Source: JAWPMV01 sp038527215
GTDB taxonomy: Bacteria; Bacteroidota; Bacteroidia; J057
DNA: 21,778 nucleotides
Assembly: GCA_038527215.1 (NCBI GenBank)
Contig: JBCBGC010000141.1
Location: forward strand, 1-21,778
Reading direction: 5' to 3'
In this document: positions 7,666-15,166 of the stretch, in pieces
Position numbering within the stretch: position 1 is the first letter of the stretch
Layout of the letters: every line of letters begins with the position of its first letter
Program-made: the position numbers and the translations under genes
The notes under the pieces: generated by a model
What the model was told of the DNA's origin: nothing
Databases searched by the model: none
The model's input: only the letters and a program-made list of their open reading frames with translations

Positions 7666-8655
7666 ATGTCGAAGTATACGCTTCAAGTCAAACCACATTC
7701 AGAGATCGATCCCCGAACCTGGGATCAATTTATAGAAGCGTCCCCACAAGGCGGGCCTTTCGCCTGGTATGACTTTGCCAAGGCGATACGTCCGGATTGG
7801 CAGGCCTTGATTGTTTCGGACAAAAGCGGCTGGCAGGCGGTGATGCCTTTTTGTCTGAATAAAAAAATGGGCTTTACCTACTTGCCCCAACCTGCTTTCA
7901 GCCAGTATTGGGGAATATATTTTGCGCCCTGGGAAGGATTGAGTGTCTACCGCAGTTTTAGCCAGAAGAGAGACCTGATTCAGGCTATGTTGCCCTTCTT
8001 CGAAGACGTAGACCTGTTTATCAATAATTTTTCTCCTGCCTTTGATTATCCTCTTCCCTTCCACTGGGCGGAATTTGAGTTAAAAACCCGATACACCTAC
8101 CGATTATACCTCGGTTGGACCCTGGAAGAACATCGTCAGATGATCGAACCCTCTCTGCGGAGGCAAATCAAAAAAACCGAACGTAGGGGCTACCGCTGGG
8201 TTTCGGTGGATCAACCTACTCATCTGGCGGCTTTATACGACGCGCAAAAAGAGACAGGCAAGGATTTGGAGATTCATGAGCCCGAAAGAAAAGAAAGCCT
8301 GAAACGCCTGAGCAAGATGCTCATCCGGCAAAAGCGGGGTGAAATCGGGCATATTGTGGATGAAAGTGGCAAGGTCCTGGCTGCCGGGCTTTTTGCCTAC
8401 TACCGACAGACCACCTATTATCTGGCCGGAACCTTCAACCCGGAGAGCCCGGACAGCGGGGCCATGTCTCGCTTACTGTGGGAAGGAATCCAGCGAGCGA
8501 TGGAAAAAAATCATCAGATTTTTGACTTTGAGGGTTCGATGATCAAGGGGGTCGAACATTTTTTCCGGAAGTTTGGGGCCCATCCGGTTCCTTATTTACA
8601 GATACATAAAAATCAGTTACCTTTGCCGGTACGATGGATAAACGGCTTACGGTAG
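7666..8655 (+). CDS. FemAB/GNAT-type acyltransferase (Acetyltransf_6)
   Basis: The 329-residue protein fits the FemAB-like GNAT group. These proteins transfer amino-acyl or acyl groups in peptidoglycan cross-bridge or surface-polysaccharide modification. The telling C-terminal motif FDFEGSMIKGVEHFFRKFGA is at about 286-305. A basic segment, SLRRQIKKTERRGY, lies at 163-176, and GKVLAAGLFAYY (235-246) is the core GNAT strand. No signal peptide or membrane helix is seen, so it is probably cytoplasmic. It starts 15 nt after the deacetylase gene, and its last 22 nt overlap the start of upp, so these genes are co-transcribed. The acceptor is unknown; the context suggests a glycan or its lipid-linked precursor. 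Confidence 0.8.
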   Translation: MSKYTLQVKPHSEIDPRTWDQFIEASPQGGPFAWYDFAKAIRPDWQALIVSDKSGWQAVMPFCLNKKMGFTYLPQPAFSQYWGIYFAPWEGLSVYRSFSQKRDLIQAMLPFFEDVDLFINNFSPAFDYPLPFHWAEFELKTRYTYRLYLGWTLEEHRQMIEPSLRRQIKKTERRGYRWVSVDQPTHLAALYDAQKETGKDLEIHEPERKESLKRLSKMLIRQKRGEIGHIVDESGKVLAAGLFAYYRQTTYYLAGTFNPESPDSGAMSRLLWEGIQRAMEKNHQIFDFEGSMIKGVEHFFRKFGAHPVPYLQIHKNQLPLPVRWINGLR

Positions 8656-9287
8656 TATCTACGGAACACTCTTATCTCAATCATTTATTGTACGAATTGA
8701 GGGATCAGGAAATCCAACAGGATCGCCTGCGGTTTCGTATGAACCTCGAGCGGGTAGGAGAAATCCTGGCCTATGAACTCAGCAAGGAACTCAATTACCA
8801 TCCCCAGCGGGTCATCACCCCACTGGGAGAGTTAGATATTCCCCTTTTAGATCAGCAGCCTGTCATTATTTCTATTCTGCGGGCGGGCCTGCCCCTGCAT
8901 CAGGGATTCCTACGATTGTTTGATCGGGCAGAAAATGGCTTCATTTCTGCTTATCGTCATCATACGAGTGAGCAAGAGTTTGTGGTAAAAGTGGAATATC
9001 AGGCCATGCCAGCCATTGAGAACAAAAGTTTGATCATCGTTGATCCTATGATCGCTACCGGGAGGAGTGTAGTATTGAGTGTAAAAGAGATATTGGAATT
9101 CGGCCAGCCGAAGGATATCTTCATTGTTGGCGTGGTGGCAAGCGATGAGGGCCTGGATTATGTCAAAAGACACATCCCCAGGGCCAAAATTTTCGTAGGA
9201 GCAGTAGATCATGAACTCACCGCCAAAGCTTATATCGTGCCTGGCCTGGGAGATGCCGGCGATTTAGCTTTCGGTCCCAAAGAATAA
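8634..9287 (+). CDS. upp: Uracil phosphoribosyltransferase
   Basis: UPRT makes UMP from uracil and PRPP in pyrimidine salvage, in the cytoplasm. The 217-residue length is typical. RAG (83-85) is the conserved pyrophosphate-contact segment, IIVDPMIATGRSV (134-146) is the PRPP-binding loop, and YIVPGLGDAGDLAFG (200-214) is the uracil-binding signature, with L where many enzymes have R and F where many have Y. The ATG at 8634 lies inside the end of the FemAB gene in another frame (22-nt overlap), which suggests translational coupling. No regulatory leader such as a PyrR site is possible in this arrangement, so expression probably follows the upstream genes. Confidence 0.93.
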   Translation: MDKRLTVVSTEHSYLNHLLYELRDQEIQQDRLRFRMNLERVGEILAYELSKELNYHPQRVITPLGELDIPLLDQQPVIISILRAGLPLHQGFLRLFDRAENGFISAYRHHTSEQEFVVKVEYQAMPAIENKSLIIVDPMIATGRSVVLSVKEILEFGQPKDIFIVGVVASDEGLDYVKRHIPRAKIFVGAVDHELTAKAYIVPGLGDAGDLAFGPKE

Positions 9288-9299
9288 CAACGTATCATT

Positions 9300-9319
9300 G
9301 GCAGGACCTCCCTCCTGCC
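9300..9319 (+). other. Small hairpin between upp and the membrane-protein gene
   Basis: GGCAGGA pairs with TCCTGCC (7 bp, 6-nt loop), 13 nt after the upp stop. There is no T-tract, so it is more likely an mRNA end or stability element than a terminator. The next ATG is 21 nt away. Confidence 0.5.
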
Positions 9320-9339
9320 CACCTTAGGTTCCCCAGGAT

Positions 9340-9870
9340 ATGCTCCTAGAGACACTTATCCAATGGCTGGAGATGCTCCTGCCAAAACTTTCTTTGCTCG
9401 TGGAATCAGGCGCCAATGGCTGGGGTCTGAAGGTATCCTTATTTTTCCTCTCCTTCGTGAAGTTTGCCATTGCCGCGATTACGGCCATGCCGCTGGTGAC
9501 TAAAATCAGCTTCTTGGACTTCCTCATTTTTGTGGGAGGAGGGGCCATTATCAGTGTAGTGGTCTATGCTTATTTTGGGGAGCAAATCCGGAAATGGATT
9601 GTCAAATTATTTCCTCGAAACCCCGATAAAGAAAGGAACCTGGAGAGACAGGCGCGTCGTCAGGCTTTCTGGAAAAAATATGGATTGGTGGGGGTAGCTT
9701 TCCTGGCCCCCTTTATTTCGCCTATGGCCAGCGTGGGGATCGCTATTTCGTTTAAAGAGCGTCCAGCGAGGATTATTCTGTACACCGGCATCAGCATATT
9801 AGCCTGGACCCTGATCTTTGCCGCCTTCCGAAATCCTGTCCATCAATTGATTCAAACAATCTTCGGCTAA
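9340..9870 (+). CDS. Four-helix integral membrane protein, unknown function
   Basis: The 176-residue product has four likely membrane segments at about 27-48, 56-80, 113-136 and 142-163. A strongly basic cytoplasmic loop lies between helices 2 and 3 (PRNPDKERNLERQARRQAFW). KKYGLVGVAFLAPFISPMAS is reminiscent of the re-entrant glycine/proline segment in DedA/VTT or small multidrug export (Sm_multidrug_ex) proteins, but I cannot assign it to either. No catalytic motif is visible. It follows upp by 52 nt on the same strand and is the last gene before the terminator at 9983-10018, so it probably belongs to the deacetylase-FemAB-upp transcript. Confidence 0.75.
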   Translation: MLLETLIQWLEMLLPKLSLLVESGANGWGLKVSLFFLSFVKFAIAAITAMPLVTKISFLDFLIFVGGGAIISVVVYAYFGEQIRKWIVKLFPRNPDKERNLERQARRQAFWKKYGLVGVAFLAPFISPMASVGIAISFKERPARIILYTGISILAWTLIFAAFRNPVHQLIQTIFG

Positions 9871-9982
9871 CCGTTTTTTTAAGTTGACCAAAAAATCTAC
9901 GTACTTTTTACGTTTTTACTTGGTAATAGAAATTGGATTGCCTATCTTGATATCGCTTACGGGAAAAGTATTCTTTCAACAT

Positions 9983-10018
9983 GAAACTCCAACCATCCGG
10001 TTGGAGTTTCTTTTTTTT
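9983..10018 (+). terminator. Strong rho-independent terminator
   Basis: GAAACTCCAACC pairs perfectly with GGTTGGAGTTTC (12 bp, loop ATCC) and is followed by eight T. It lies 112 nt after the stop at 9870 and 17 nt from the 3' end of convergent glpK. The T-tract serves the plus strand only. Confidence 0.92.
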
Positions 10019-10035
10019 CACAGGTCGGTAGCAGC

Positions 10036-11532
10036 CTATTCCGCTTCCCATCCCATGGTCCGCTTGACCGCTTTTTTCCACTGATGATATAAGTGATCTC
10101 TGCGGCTATCCTCCATGGCTGGCTCAAATACTGCATCTTTTTTCCAATGGGTAGACACGTCTTCAGGCTGCCAGTACCCGACGGCCAGTCCGGCCAGATA
10201 AGCCGCGCCCAAGGCGGTGGTTTCGATAACTTCAGGTCGCTCCACGGCGGTATCCAGGATATCGGCCTGAAACTGCATGAGGACATTATTGGCGGAAGCG
10301 CCTCCATCTACCCGCAACGTCTTCAACTTGGTGCCAGCATCTTGCTCCATGGCTTCCAGCACATCGCGGGTTTGGTAAGCCAGCGATTCGAGGGTAGCGC
10401 GAATGATATGACCTTTGGTGGTGCCCCGGGTCAGGCCAAACATGGCCCCGCGAGCATACATATCCCAATAAGGAGCGCCTAATCCAGCAAAAGCTGGTAC
10501 GACGACCACCCCTTCCGCATCCTGGTATTTTTCTGCATAAAAAGCTGAGTCGGGCGCTTCATCCAACATTTTCAGCCCATCCCTCAGCCACTGAATGGCC
10601 GCTCCAGCAATGAAAATACTGCCTTCCAGGGCGTAGTTGACCTGATGGTCTAATCCCCAGCAAAGCGTGGTCAGCAGACCATTTTCCGAGGCGACGAATT
10701 CCGTTCCGGTATTCATCAACATGAAGCAGCCCGTTCCATAAGTATTCTTGCTCATCCCAGGCTCAAAGCAAGCCTGCCCAAACATCGCCGCCTGCTGGTC
10801 CCCGGCCACGCCGGTAATAGGGATTTCTGCCCCGCCAAACCAGGATTCATCCGTGGTGCCAAAGTTTCCGCTACTCGGCCGCACTTCAGGCAGCATGGAC
10901 GCGGAGATATTAAGCTCATCCAGCATTTTAGCATCCCAGGTCAGGTCACGGATGTTGTACAGCAGGGTCCGGGAAGCATTGGAGTAATCTGTGGCATGCA
11001 CCTTCCCCCCAGTCAGGTTCCAGATCAGCCAGGTATCTACGGTACCAAAGACCAGATTTTCCTGTTTGATATCAGGTTTTTCTACGGCCAGGTAATCCAG
11101 GATCCACTTGACCTTGGTGCCCGAGAAATACGCATCGATGACCAAGCCAGTCTGGCTACGAATATGCTCTTCCAATCCTCTCTCTTTCAGGTCATCGCAA
11201 ATAGGCGCCGTGCGTCGGTCCTGCCAAACGATAGCGTTATACACTGGCTGGCCGGTGGACTTATCCCAAACGATGGTCGTCTCCCGTTGGTTGGTGATGC
11301 CGATGGCGGCAATTTCGTCTGGACTGACCCCCAAATCGGTCAGGACTGCCTGGGCAACTGACATCTGAGAGGAAAGGATTTCCAGCGGATCATGTTCTAC
11401 CCATCCGGGCTTGGGAAAAATCTGGGTAAATTCTTTTTGGGAAACGCCTACAATCTCCGAGGCATGATTGAAGAGAATGGCCCGGGAGCTGGTCGTTCCC
11501 TGGTCCAGGGCGAGAATGTACTTCTTGGACAT
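10036..11532 (-). CDS. glpK: Glycerol kinase
   Basis: GlpK phosphorylates glycerol with ATP to sn-glycerol 3-phosphate, for lipid synthesis and glycerol catabolism. The 498-residue length is standard. The FGGY-kinase features are all present: LDQGTTSSRAILF (9-21, ATP phosphate binding), GITNQRETTIVWDKSTGQPV and the following NAIVWQDRRT (substrate region), GVAGDQQAAMFGQACFEPG (catalytic Asp in GDQQ), TYGTGCF, and GLTRGTTKGHIIRATLESLA with DGGASANNVLMQFQADI in the C-terminal half. No glpF or glpD is adjacent. The ATG at 11532 is the first in frame and gives the canonical N-terminus. A weak -7-like TAACTTTC lies on the minus strand at 11594-11587, without a clear -33. Confidence 0.95.
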   Translation of the reverse strand: MSKKYILALDQGTTSSRAILFNHASEIVGVSQKEFTQIFPKPGWVEHDPLEILSSQMSVAQAVLTDLGVSPDEIAAIGITNQRETTIVWDKSTGQPVYNAIVWQDRRTAPICDDLKERGLEEHIRSQTGLVIDAYFSGTKVKWILDYLAVEKPDIKQENLVFGTVDTWLIWNLTGGKVHATDYSNASRTLLYNIRDLTWDAKMLDELNISASMLPEVRPSSGNFGTTDESWFGGAEIPITGVAGDQQAAMFGQACFEPGMSKNTYGTGCFMLMNTGTEFVASENGLLTTLCWGLDHQVNYALEGSIFIAGAAIQWLRDGLKMLDEAPDSAFYAEKYQDAEGVVVVPAFAGLGAPYWDMYARGAMFGLTRGTTKGHIIRATLESLAYQTRDVLEAMEQDAGTKLKTLRVDGGASANNVLMQFQADILDTAVERPEVIETTALGAAYLAGLAVGYWQPEDVSTHWKKDAVFEPAMEDSRRDHLYHQWKKAVKRTMGWEAE

Positions 11533-11718
11533 ATACGATGATGGTTAGCAGTCTTTTAATCGATCCAAATAACGAGCTTTGTTTTCGAAAGTTAAACAAT
11601 ATTCCCCTCCATGCTACTGTTAGAAAAGGATTTCTTTGGGGCCGGAAATTCTGGGATCAGGGGCTTGGTTCTTTCAACGGCTTTTCCGTATGTTGCGGGT
11701 TCACCTTTTTTTAGAAAC

Positions 11719-12441
11719 ATGGAGGCAACACGCATTTGCATTTGGTCCGGACCTCGAAATATTTCTACCGCTTTGATGTACGCTTTTGCGCAGCGGCAGG
11801 ACACCGAGGTATTCGATGAACCCCTTTACGCTCACTACTTGCGGGTCAGTGGCGCACAACATCCTGGCAGAGATCAGGTGCTTCAAACCCAGGAACAAGA
11901 TGGCGAAAAGGTGGTGCGGGACCAGATTTTAGGCCCAGCCACCAAACCGGTGCTTTTTTTCAAGCAAATGGCCCATCATCTGGTCGAACTGGATGAAAGC
12001 TTTTTGGACCGAGTGGTCAACGTCTTCCTGATCCGGGACCCTTCTCTGGTGCTGGCCTCTTTTTCCAAAGTAATTCCTCATCCTGCCTTAGGGGATATCG
12101 GAATCGCCCGGCAGTATGAACTCTACCAGCAACTGAAGGAGCAGGGCCAGGACCCTTTGGTGATCGATGGACCGGAATTATTAAAAAATCCGGAGGCTGT
12201 GCTCCGTAGCCTTTGTGAAAAACTCAGACTAGCGTTTGAGCCGGCCATGTTGACTTGGGAAGCCGGTCCGATTCCCCAGGACGGGGTGTGGGCTCCTTAC
12301 TGGTATGCCAATGTGCATCAATCGACAGGTTTTCAACCCTACCAGCCCAAAACCGTAGCCCTCCGACCGGACCTGCAAGCCGTAGCGCAACAGGCCGCCC
12401 CTTTTTATACTTCTCTTTTTGACGCAGCTTTGAAAGCCTAA
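11719..12441 (+). CDS. Sulfotransferase-like P-loop protein paired with aminotransferase
   Basis: The 240-residue protein resembles P-loop sulfotransferases. SGPRNISTALMYAFAQR (10-26) sits where the 5'-phosphosulfate loop would be. DTEVFDEPLYAHYL follows at 28-41, and VFLIRDPSLVLASFSK (102-117) resembles the 3'-phosphate site (RDP...S). The usual GTxRSGST loop is altered to SGPRNIS, so PAPS binding is not certain. No signal peptide is seen; it is probably cytoplasmic. The ATG at 11719 is chosen because MEATRICIWSGPRNIS gives the expected first beta-strand. An upstream ATG at 11611 would add 36 unrelated residues. It ends 6 nt before a class IV aminotransferase gene, so the two are tightly coupled. 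From memory, plants carry a fusion of related P-loop and BCAT-like domains, which suggests a shared role. Confidence 0.75.
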   Translation: MEATRICIWSGPRNISTALMYAFAQRQDTEVFDEPLYAHYLRVSGAQHPGRDQVLQTQEQDGEKVVRDQILGPATKPVLFFKQMAHHLVELDESFLDRVVNVFLIRDPSLVLASFSKVIPHPALGDIGIARQYELYQQLKEQGQDPLVIDGPELLKNPEAVLRSLCEKLRLAFEPAMLTWEAGPIPQDGVWAPYWYANVHQSTGFQPYQPKTVALRPDLQAVAQQAAPFYTSLFDAALKA

Positions 12442-12447
12442 TTCCAC

Positions 12448-13350
12448 ATGCAACAATTCAATCCTAAGAATCAGGATATTCTCATTTATGTAAAAGATGG
12501 GCTGTATGCCCGTAATGAGGCCAAGGTCTCGGTATTTGACAGTGTGGTCCAGGGGGGCGATGCTGTCTGGGAAGGACTGCGGGTCTATGCGGGACGGATT
12601 TTTTGTCTGGACAGACACCTTGATCGATTGATGGCTTCCGCCAAAGCCATGGCTTTTGCCCATGTCCCCACCCGAGAGGAAGTAAAAGCCGCTGTGTTTC
12701 AAACCTTGCAGGCCAACGAGATGCGGACGGATGTGCATATCCGACTCACCCTGACCCGGGGGGAAAAAATTACCTCAGGCATGGACCCTCGCCTCAACCA
12801 GGCTGGTTCCTGCCTGATCGTGCTCGCTGAATGGAAACCGCCTATTTATGACCTGATCAATGGCCGCAGGCTCATTACCGCCAGTACCCGGCGAAATTCG
12901 CCCGCCTGTCTGGATTCCAAGATTCACCACAATAACCTGATAAATAATATCCTGGCCAAGATTGAGGCCAATGTGGCCGGGGTGGACGCCGCCCTGATGC
13001 TGGATGTAGACGGCTTTGTGGCGGAAACCAATGCTACCAATGTCTTTATGCTAAAAAAAGGCGTGTTGCATACGCCTTTGCCGGATGCTTGCCTGCCGGG
13101 CATCACCCGAGGGCTGATTATCGAGACGGCCAGGCAAAAAGGGATGGAGGTGCAGGAAAGAAGAATCTCGGCCATGGAATTTCAGACGGCAGATGAAGTC
13201 TTTACGACCGGAACCATGAGCGAACTGGTGCCCGTTGGGGAAATCGACGGTCGCATCATTAACGGAGGTAAGGTTGGCCCACTGACTCAGCAATTGCAAG
13301 GCTGGTTCAACGATCGGACTGCCGTAGAGGGAGAACCTTTACCCTTTTAA
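12448..13350 (+). CDS. Class IV PLP aminotransferase (BCAT/D-amino acid type)
   Basis: The 300-residue fold-type IV PLP enzyme moves amino groups between amino acids and 2-oxo acids. K158 in ACLDSKIHHNN is the expected Schiff-base lysine. E193 in ETNATNVF and the loop LPGITRG (216-222) bind the cofactor, and TTGTMSELVPV (253-263) is the conserved C-terminal stretch. VWEGLRVYAGRIFCLDRHLDRL (40-61) is the typical N-terminal region; I read it as positions only, not as proof of substrate. Branched-chain, D-amino acid and 4-amino-4-deoxychorismate lyase members all share this fold. The coupling to the sulfotransferase-like gene, rather than to ilv genes, argues against routine isoleucine/valine synthesis. 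I therefore do not assign ilvE. Confidence 0.85.
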   Translation: MQQFNPKNQDILIYVKDGLYARNEAKVSVFDSVVQGGDAVWEGLRVYAGRIFCLDRHLDRLMASAKAMAFAHVPTREEVKAAVFQTLQANEMRTDVHIRLTLTRGEKITSGMDPRLNQAGSCLIVLAEWKPPIYDLINGRRLITASTRRNSPACLDSKIHHNNLINNILAKIEANVAGVDAALMLDVDGFVAETNATNVFMLKKGVLHTPLPDACLPGITRGLIIETARQKGMEVQERRISAMEFQTADEVFTTGTMSELVPVGEIDGRIINGGKVGPLTQQLQGWFNDRTAVEGEPLPF

Positions 13351-13395
13351 ACCATTTCCTCTTTAACTTACCGCCTTAACCTCAACCAAATTACC

Positions 13396-14154
13396 ATGTC
13401 CCGATTTCTGCTTCTCCTTTGTTTGGCCTTTTGGGCCTGTAGTCCTCAAGCTACTCAGGAAGCCCCGGTCCAGGATGCCAACCCAGCAGCCGAAGGCTTT
13501 GACCTTGAGCATTCCGATCCCCAGGCTATCGCTATCGCTGATGAGGTGATGGAAGCCATGGGAGGCTTCGAAGCCTGGGCCAATACCTCTGTCCTACAAT
13601 GGACCTTTTTCGGACGGCGTCAGCATTGGTGGAATAAGCAGAGCGGAGATGTACGCATCGTTTCTCCCCGGGATTCTATGGTGTACCTCTACAATCTCTT
13701 TTCGAAAGAGGGCAGCGTCTACCAGGGAAAAAATGCCTTACCGGCTGACTCCCTACCCAAATACCTTAAACGAGCAGAATCTATCTGGATCAATGACTCT
13801 TACTGGCTGGTCATGCCTTTCAAGTTGAAAGACTCAGGGGTTACCCTCACCTATATTGGCGAGGATACTACTCTGGCTGGCGTGGCGGCTGATGTGTTGG
13901 AATTACGCTTTAAGGAAGTAGGAGACACGCCCCAGAATAAATACCAGGTGTGGGTAGAGAAGGCACCCAGACTGATTACCCAGTGGTCATTTTACCGGGA
14001 TGTGAACGACACAGAGCCCGGTTTCGTAACCCCCTGGATCGAATACCAGACACACGGCGAGATTTTGCTTTCCGGTAACCGGGGAGAAGGAAGAGCGCTC
14101 GGTGATATTGCGGTGTTGGAATCGGTGGCCGAAGGCTGGTTTCAGCAGCCTTAA
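13396..14154 (+). CDS. Putative lipoprotein, DUF6503/LolA-like
   Basis: The 252-residue product begins with a hydrophobic segment ending in FWAC (Cys15), a loose lipobox of the kind accepted in Bacteroidota, followed by SPQATQEAP, a flexible tether. The mature part has IADEVMEAMGGFEAWANTSV (about 47-66), a common start of outer-membrane lipoprotein-sorting-like (LolA/DUF6503-type) domains, then alternating beta-strands (YWLVMPFKLKDSGVTLTYIG and KYQVWVEKAPRLITQWSFY). This would be an open beta-barrel that may hold a lipid or acyl chain. It starts 45 nt after the aminotransferase gene with no terminator between, so co-transcription is likely. Function is unknown. Confidence 0.75.
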   Translation: MSRFLLLLCLAFWACSPQATQEAPVQDANPAAEGFDLEHSDPQAIAIADEVMEAMGGFEAWANTSVLQWTFFGRRQHWWNKQSGDVRIVSPRDSMVYLYNLFSKEGSVYQGKNALPADSLPKYLKRAESIWINDSYWLVMPFKLKDSGVTLTYIGEDTTLAGVAADVLELRFKEVGDTPQNKYQVWVEKAPRLITQWSFYRDVNDTEPGFVTPWIEYQTHGEILLSGNRGEGRALGDIAVLESVAEGWFQQP

Positions 14155-14183
14155 GCCTGTGGGCATGGTCTTTTCGCCCAGGC
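14155..14183 (+). terminator. Possible weak terminator after the lipoprotein gene
   Basis: GCCTGtGGGC can pair with GCCCAGGC with one bulged T, directly at the lipoprotein stop codon, and is followed by GTTTCTCTT. The T-tract is poor. It lies between convergent genes, just before the 32-bp palindrome. Confidence 0.35.
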
Positions 14184-14190
14184 GTTTCTC

Positions 14191-14222
14191 TTGTAAAGAC
14201 GCCACGCGTGGCGTCTTTACAA
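14191..14222. repeat. 32-bp perfect palindrome between convergent genes
   Basis: TTGTAAAGACGCCACG is followed directly by its reverse complement CGTGGCGTCTTTACAA, with no loop. The core AGACGCC/GGCGTCT recurs at 21504-21525, so this is probably a copy of a dispersed palindromic family. It separates the 3' ends of the lipoprotein and ferritin-like genes and might act as a bidirectional transcript end, though no T-tract follows on either strand. Confidence 0.9.
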
Positions 14223-14246
14223 AAATCGTGATAGGATCACCCACCA

Positions 14247-15005
14247 TTAGACCGAATGTTCCAACCACCAATCTCCTATTTCCTGCTTGATGTCTGCGGG
14301 AGAAAAATGCCAGATTTCCCGATAAGTCTTCCAGCAAGCCTGTCCGAAACTTCGGAGGGTGAAGCCCCCACATTTCAGCACTGACCGGTGCTGCCACCAA
14401 ACCAGAGGGATGGTTCCTGCCAACAGGAATTTTTGACCAGCCCGGTGAAGGCGGGCCTTCCAGCCAGGCATTTTTTCATAGAAATGCTGGAGGGTACAGA
14501 CCTGGAAGGCCAGGTGCTGAGCTTCATCCCAGAGAATCTGGTTGCAAAGCTGCTGCAGGACGCGGCTTTCTGTGGCATATTTTAATCCCTGATAGTAGAC
14601 CGCTGCGATGACTTCGGCCACCGTAAGGATGTTGATAGAAACAGGCAGGCCGGACATACGTCGTAGAAAGCGAAACACATCATCCACCCAGTGCTGGCGC
14701 AATCGGGGAATGTCTTGTTGCTTCATAAAGCGGCCCAGGGTCATGGCATGACGTTGCTCTTCTCTGATCAAGCCTTTGAGCGCTTCCACATAGCCTCCAT
14801 CATCCCCATCCTTAAAATAGGTCCGGGCCTGATGGAGCAAATATTTCCCTTCGGAATGCTCCCCTCGCTGAAACTGCTGGAGGGAAGCGGTGATCCGGCG
14901 ACGCTCCAGAGGATTCAAGGCATAGGGGTCTTCCCAATCAATGGCCAGTAACTGGGTTTGGTTAAGGGTGTAATAGCGTACCCAGGGGTTAAAATCTGTT
15001 TTCAT
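14247..15005 (-). CDS. Ferritin-like di-iron protein, unknown substrate
   Basis: The 252-residue protein has a complete set of ligands for a carboxylate-bridged di-iron site in a four-helix bundle: E52 (SEGKYLLHQAR), E83 and H86 (EEQRHAM), E131 (VAEVIAAVYYQG), and E161 and H164 (WDEAQHLAF). This E, ExxH, E, ExxH order is that of the ferritin-like superfamily (rubrerythrin, ribonucleotide reductase R2, tRNA hydroxylase MiaE, AurF). A C-terminal segment (LLAGTIPLVWW, about 194-204) is hydrophobic and may contact the membrane. It is too long for a storage ferritin, so an oxidase or oxygenase is more likely. A copy of the operator found at the HTH operon lies about 95 nt upstream, so it may share that regulator. 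Confidence 0.8.
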   Translation of the reverse strand: MKTDFNPWVRYYTLNQTQLLAIDWEDPYALNPLERRRITASLQQFQRGEHSEGKYLLHQARTYFKDGDDGGYVEALKGLIREEQRHAMTLGRFMKQQDIPRLRQHWVDDVFRFLRRMSGLPVSINILTVAEVIAAVYYQGLKYATESRVLQQLCNQILWDEAQHLAFQVCTLQHFYEKMPGWKARLHRAGQKFLLAGTIPLVWWQHRSVLKCGGFTLRSFGQACWKTYREIWHFSPADIKQEIGDWWLEHSV

Positions 15006-15099
15006 GTGGGTGTTTTTTCTGAAAAGCCCGGTAGTGTAAGTGCCAAAGGAGGCGCAAACGAACCCTGCTTTTCAAGTGAATCATGGGTAGAAAAATTTT

Positions 15100-15122
15100 C
15101 AAAGCACTTTTCATTACAAAGT
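15100..15122. promoter_or_regulatory. Operator candidate upstream of the ferritin-like gene
   Basis: CAAAGCACTTT, then TCATTA, then CAAAGT. It matches the site at 16822-16844 at 19 of 23 positions, with both outer blocks identical. The inner ACTTT...AAAGT dyad is kept. It lies between the terminator of the DUF1361 gene and the ferritin-like gene, 95 nt before the latter's ATG. No properly spaced -33 box is visible for the minus-strand TCACTTTG that overlaps it. Confidence 0.65.
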
Positions 15123-15130
15123 GAATAAGT

Positions 15131-15156
15131 AAAAAAAGACCTGCCCGCAGGCAGGG
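15131..15156 (-). terminator. Terminator after the DUF1361 gene
   Basis: CCTGCC pairs with GGCAGG around a 4-nt loop. On the minus strand a run of seven T follows. It starts about 11 nt after the DUF1361 stop, so the operon ends here and the ferritin-like gene needs its own promoter. Confidence 0.75.
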
Positions 15157-15166
15157 ATCCATTTTT

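Noticed and set aside
9884..10084. Small plus-strand frame of 66 codons after the four-helix membrane protein
   Set aside because: It runs straight through the strong terminator at 9983-10018 and into antisense glpK, so it cannot be fully transcribed.
12448..13350. Assignment as ilvE (branched-chain aminotransferase)
   Set aside because: The fold and lysine fit, but substrate cannot be read from sequence and the neighbours are not branched-chain genes, so no symbol was given.
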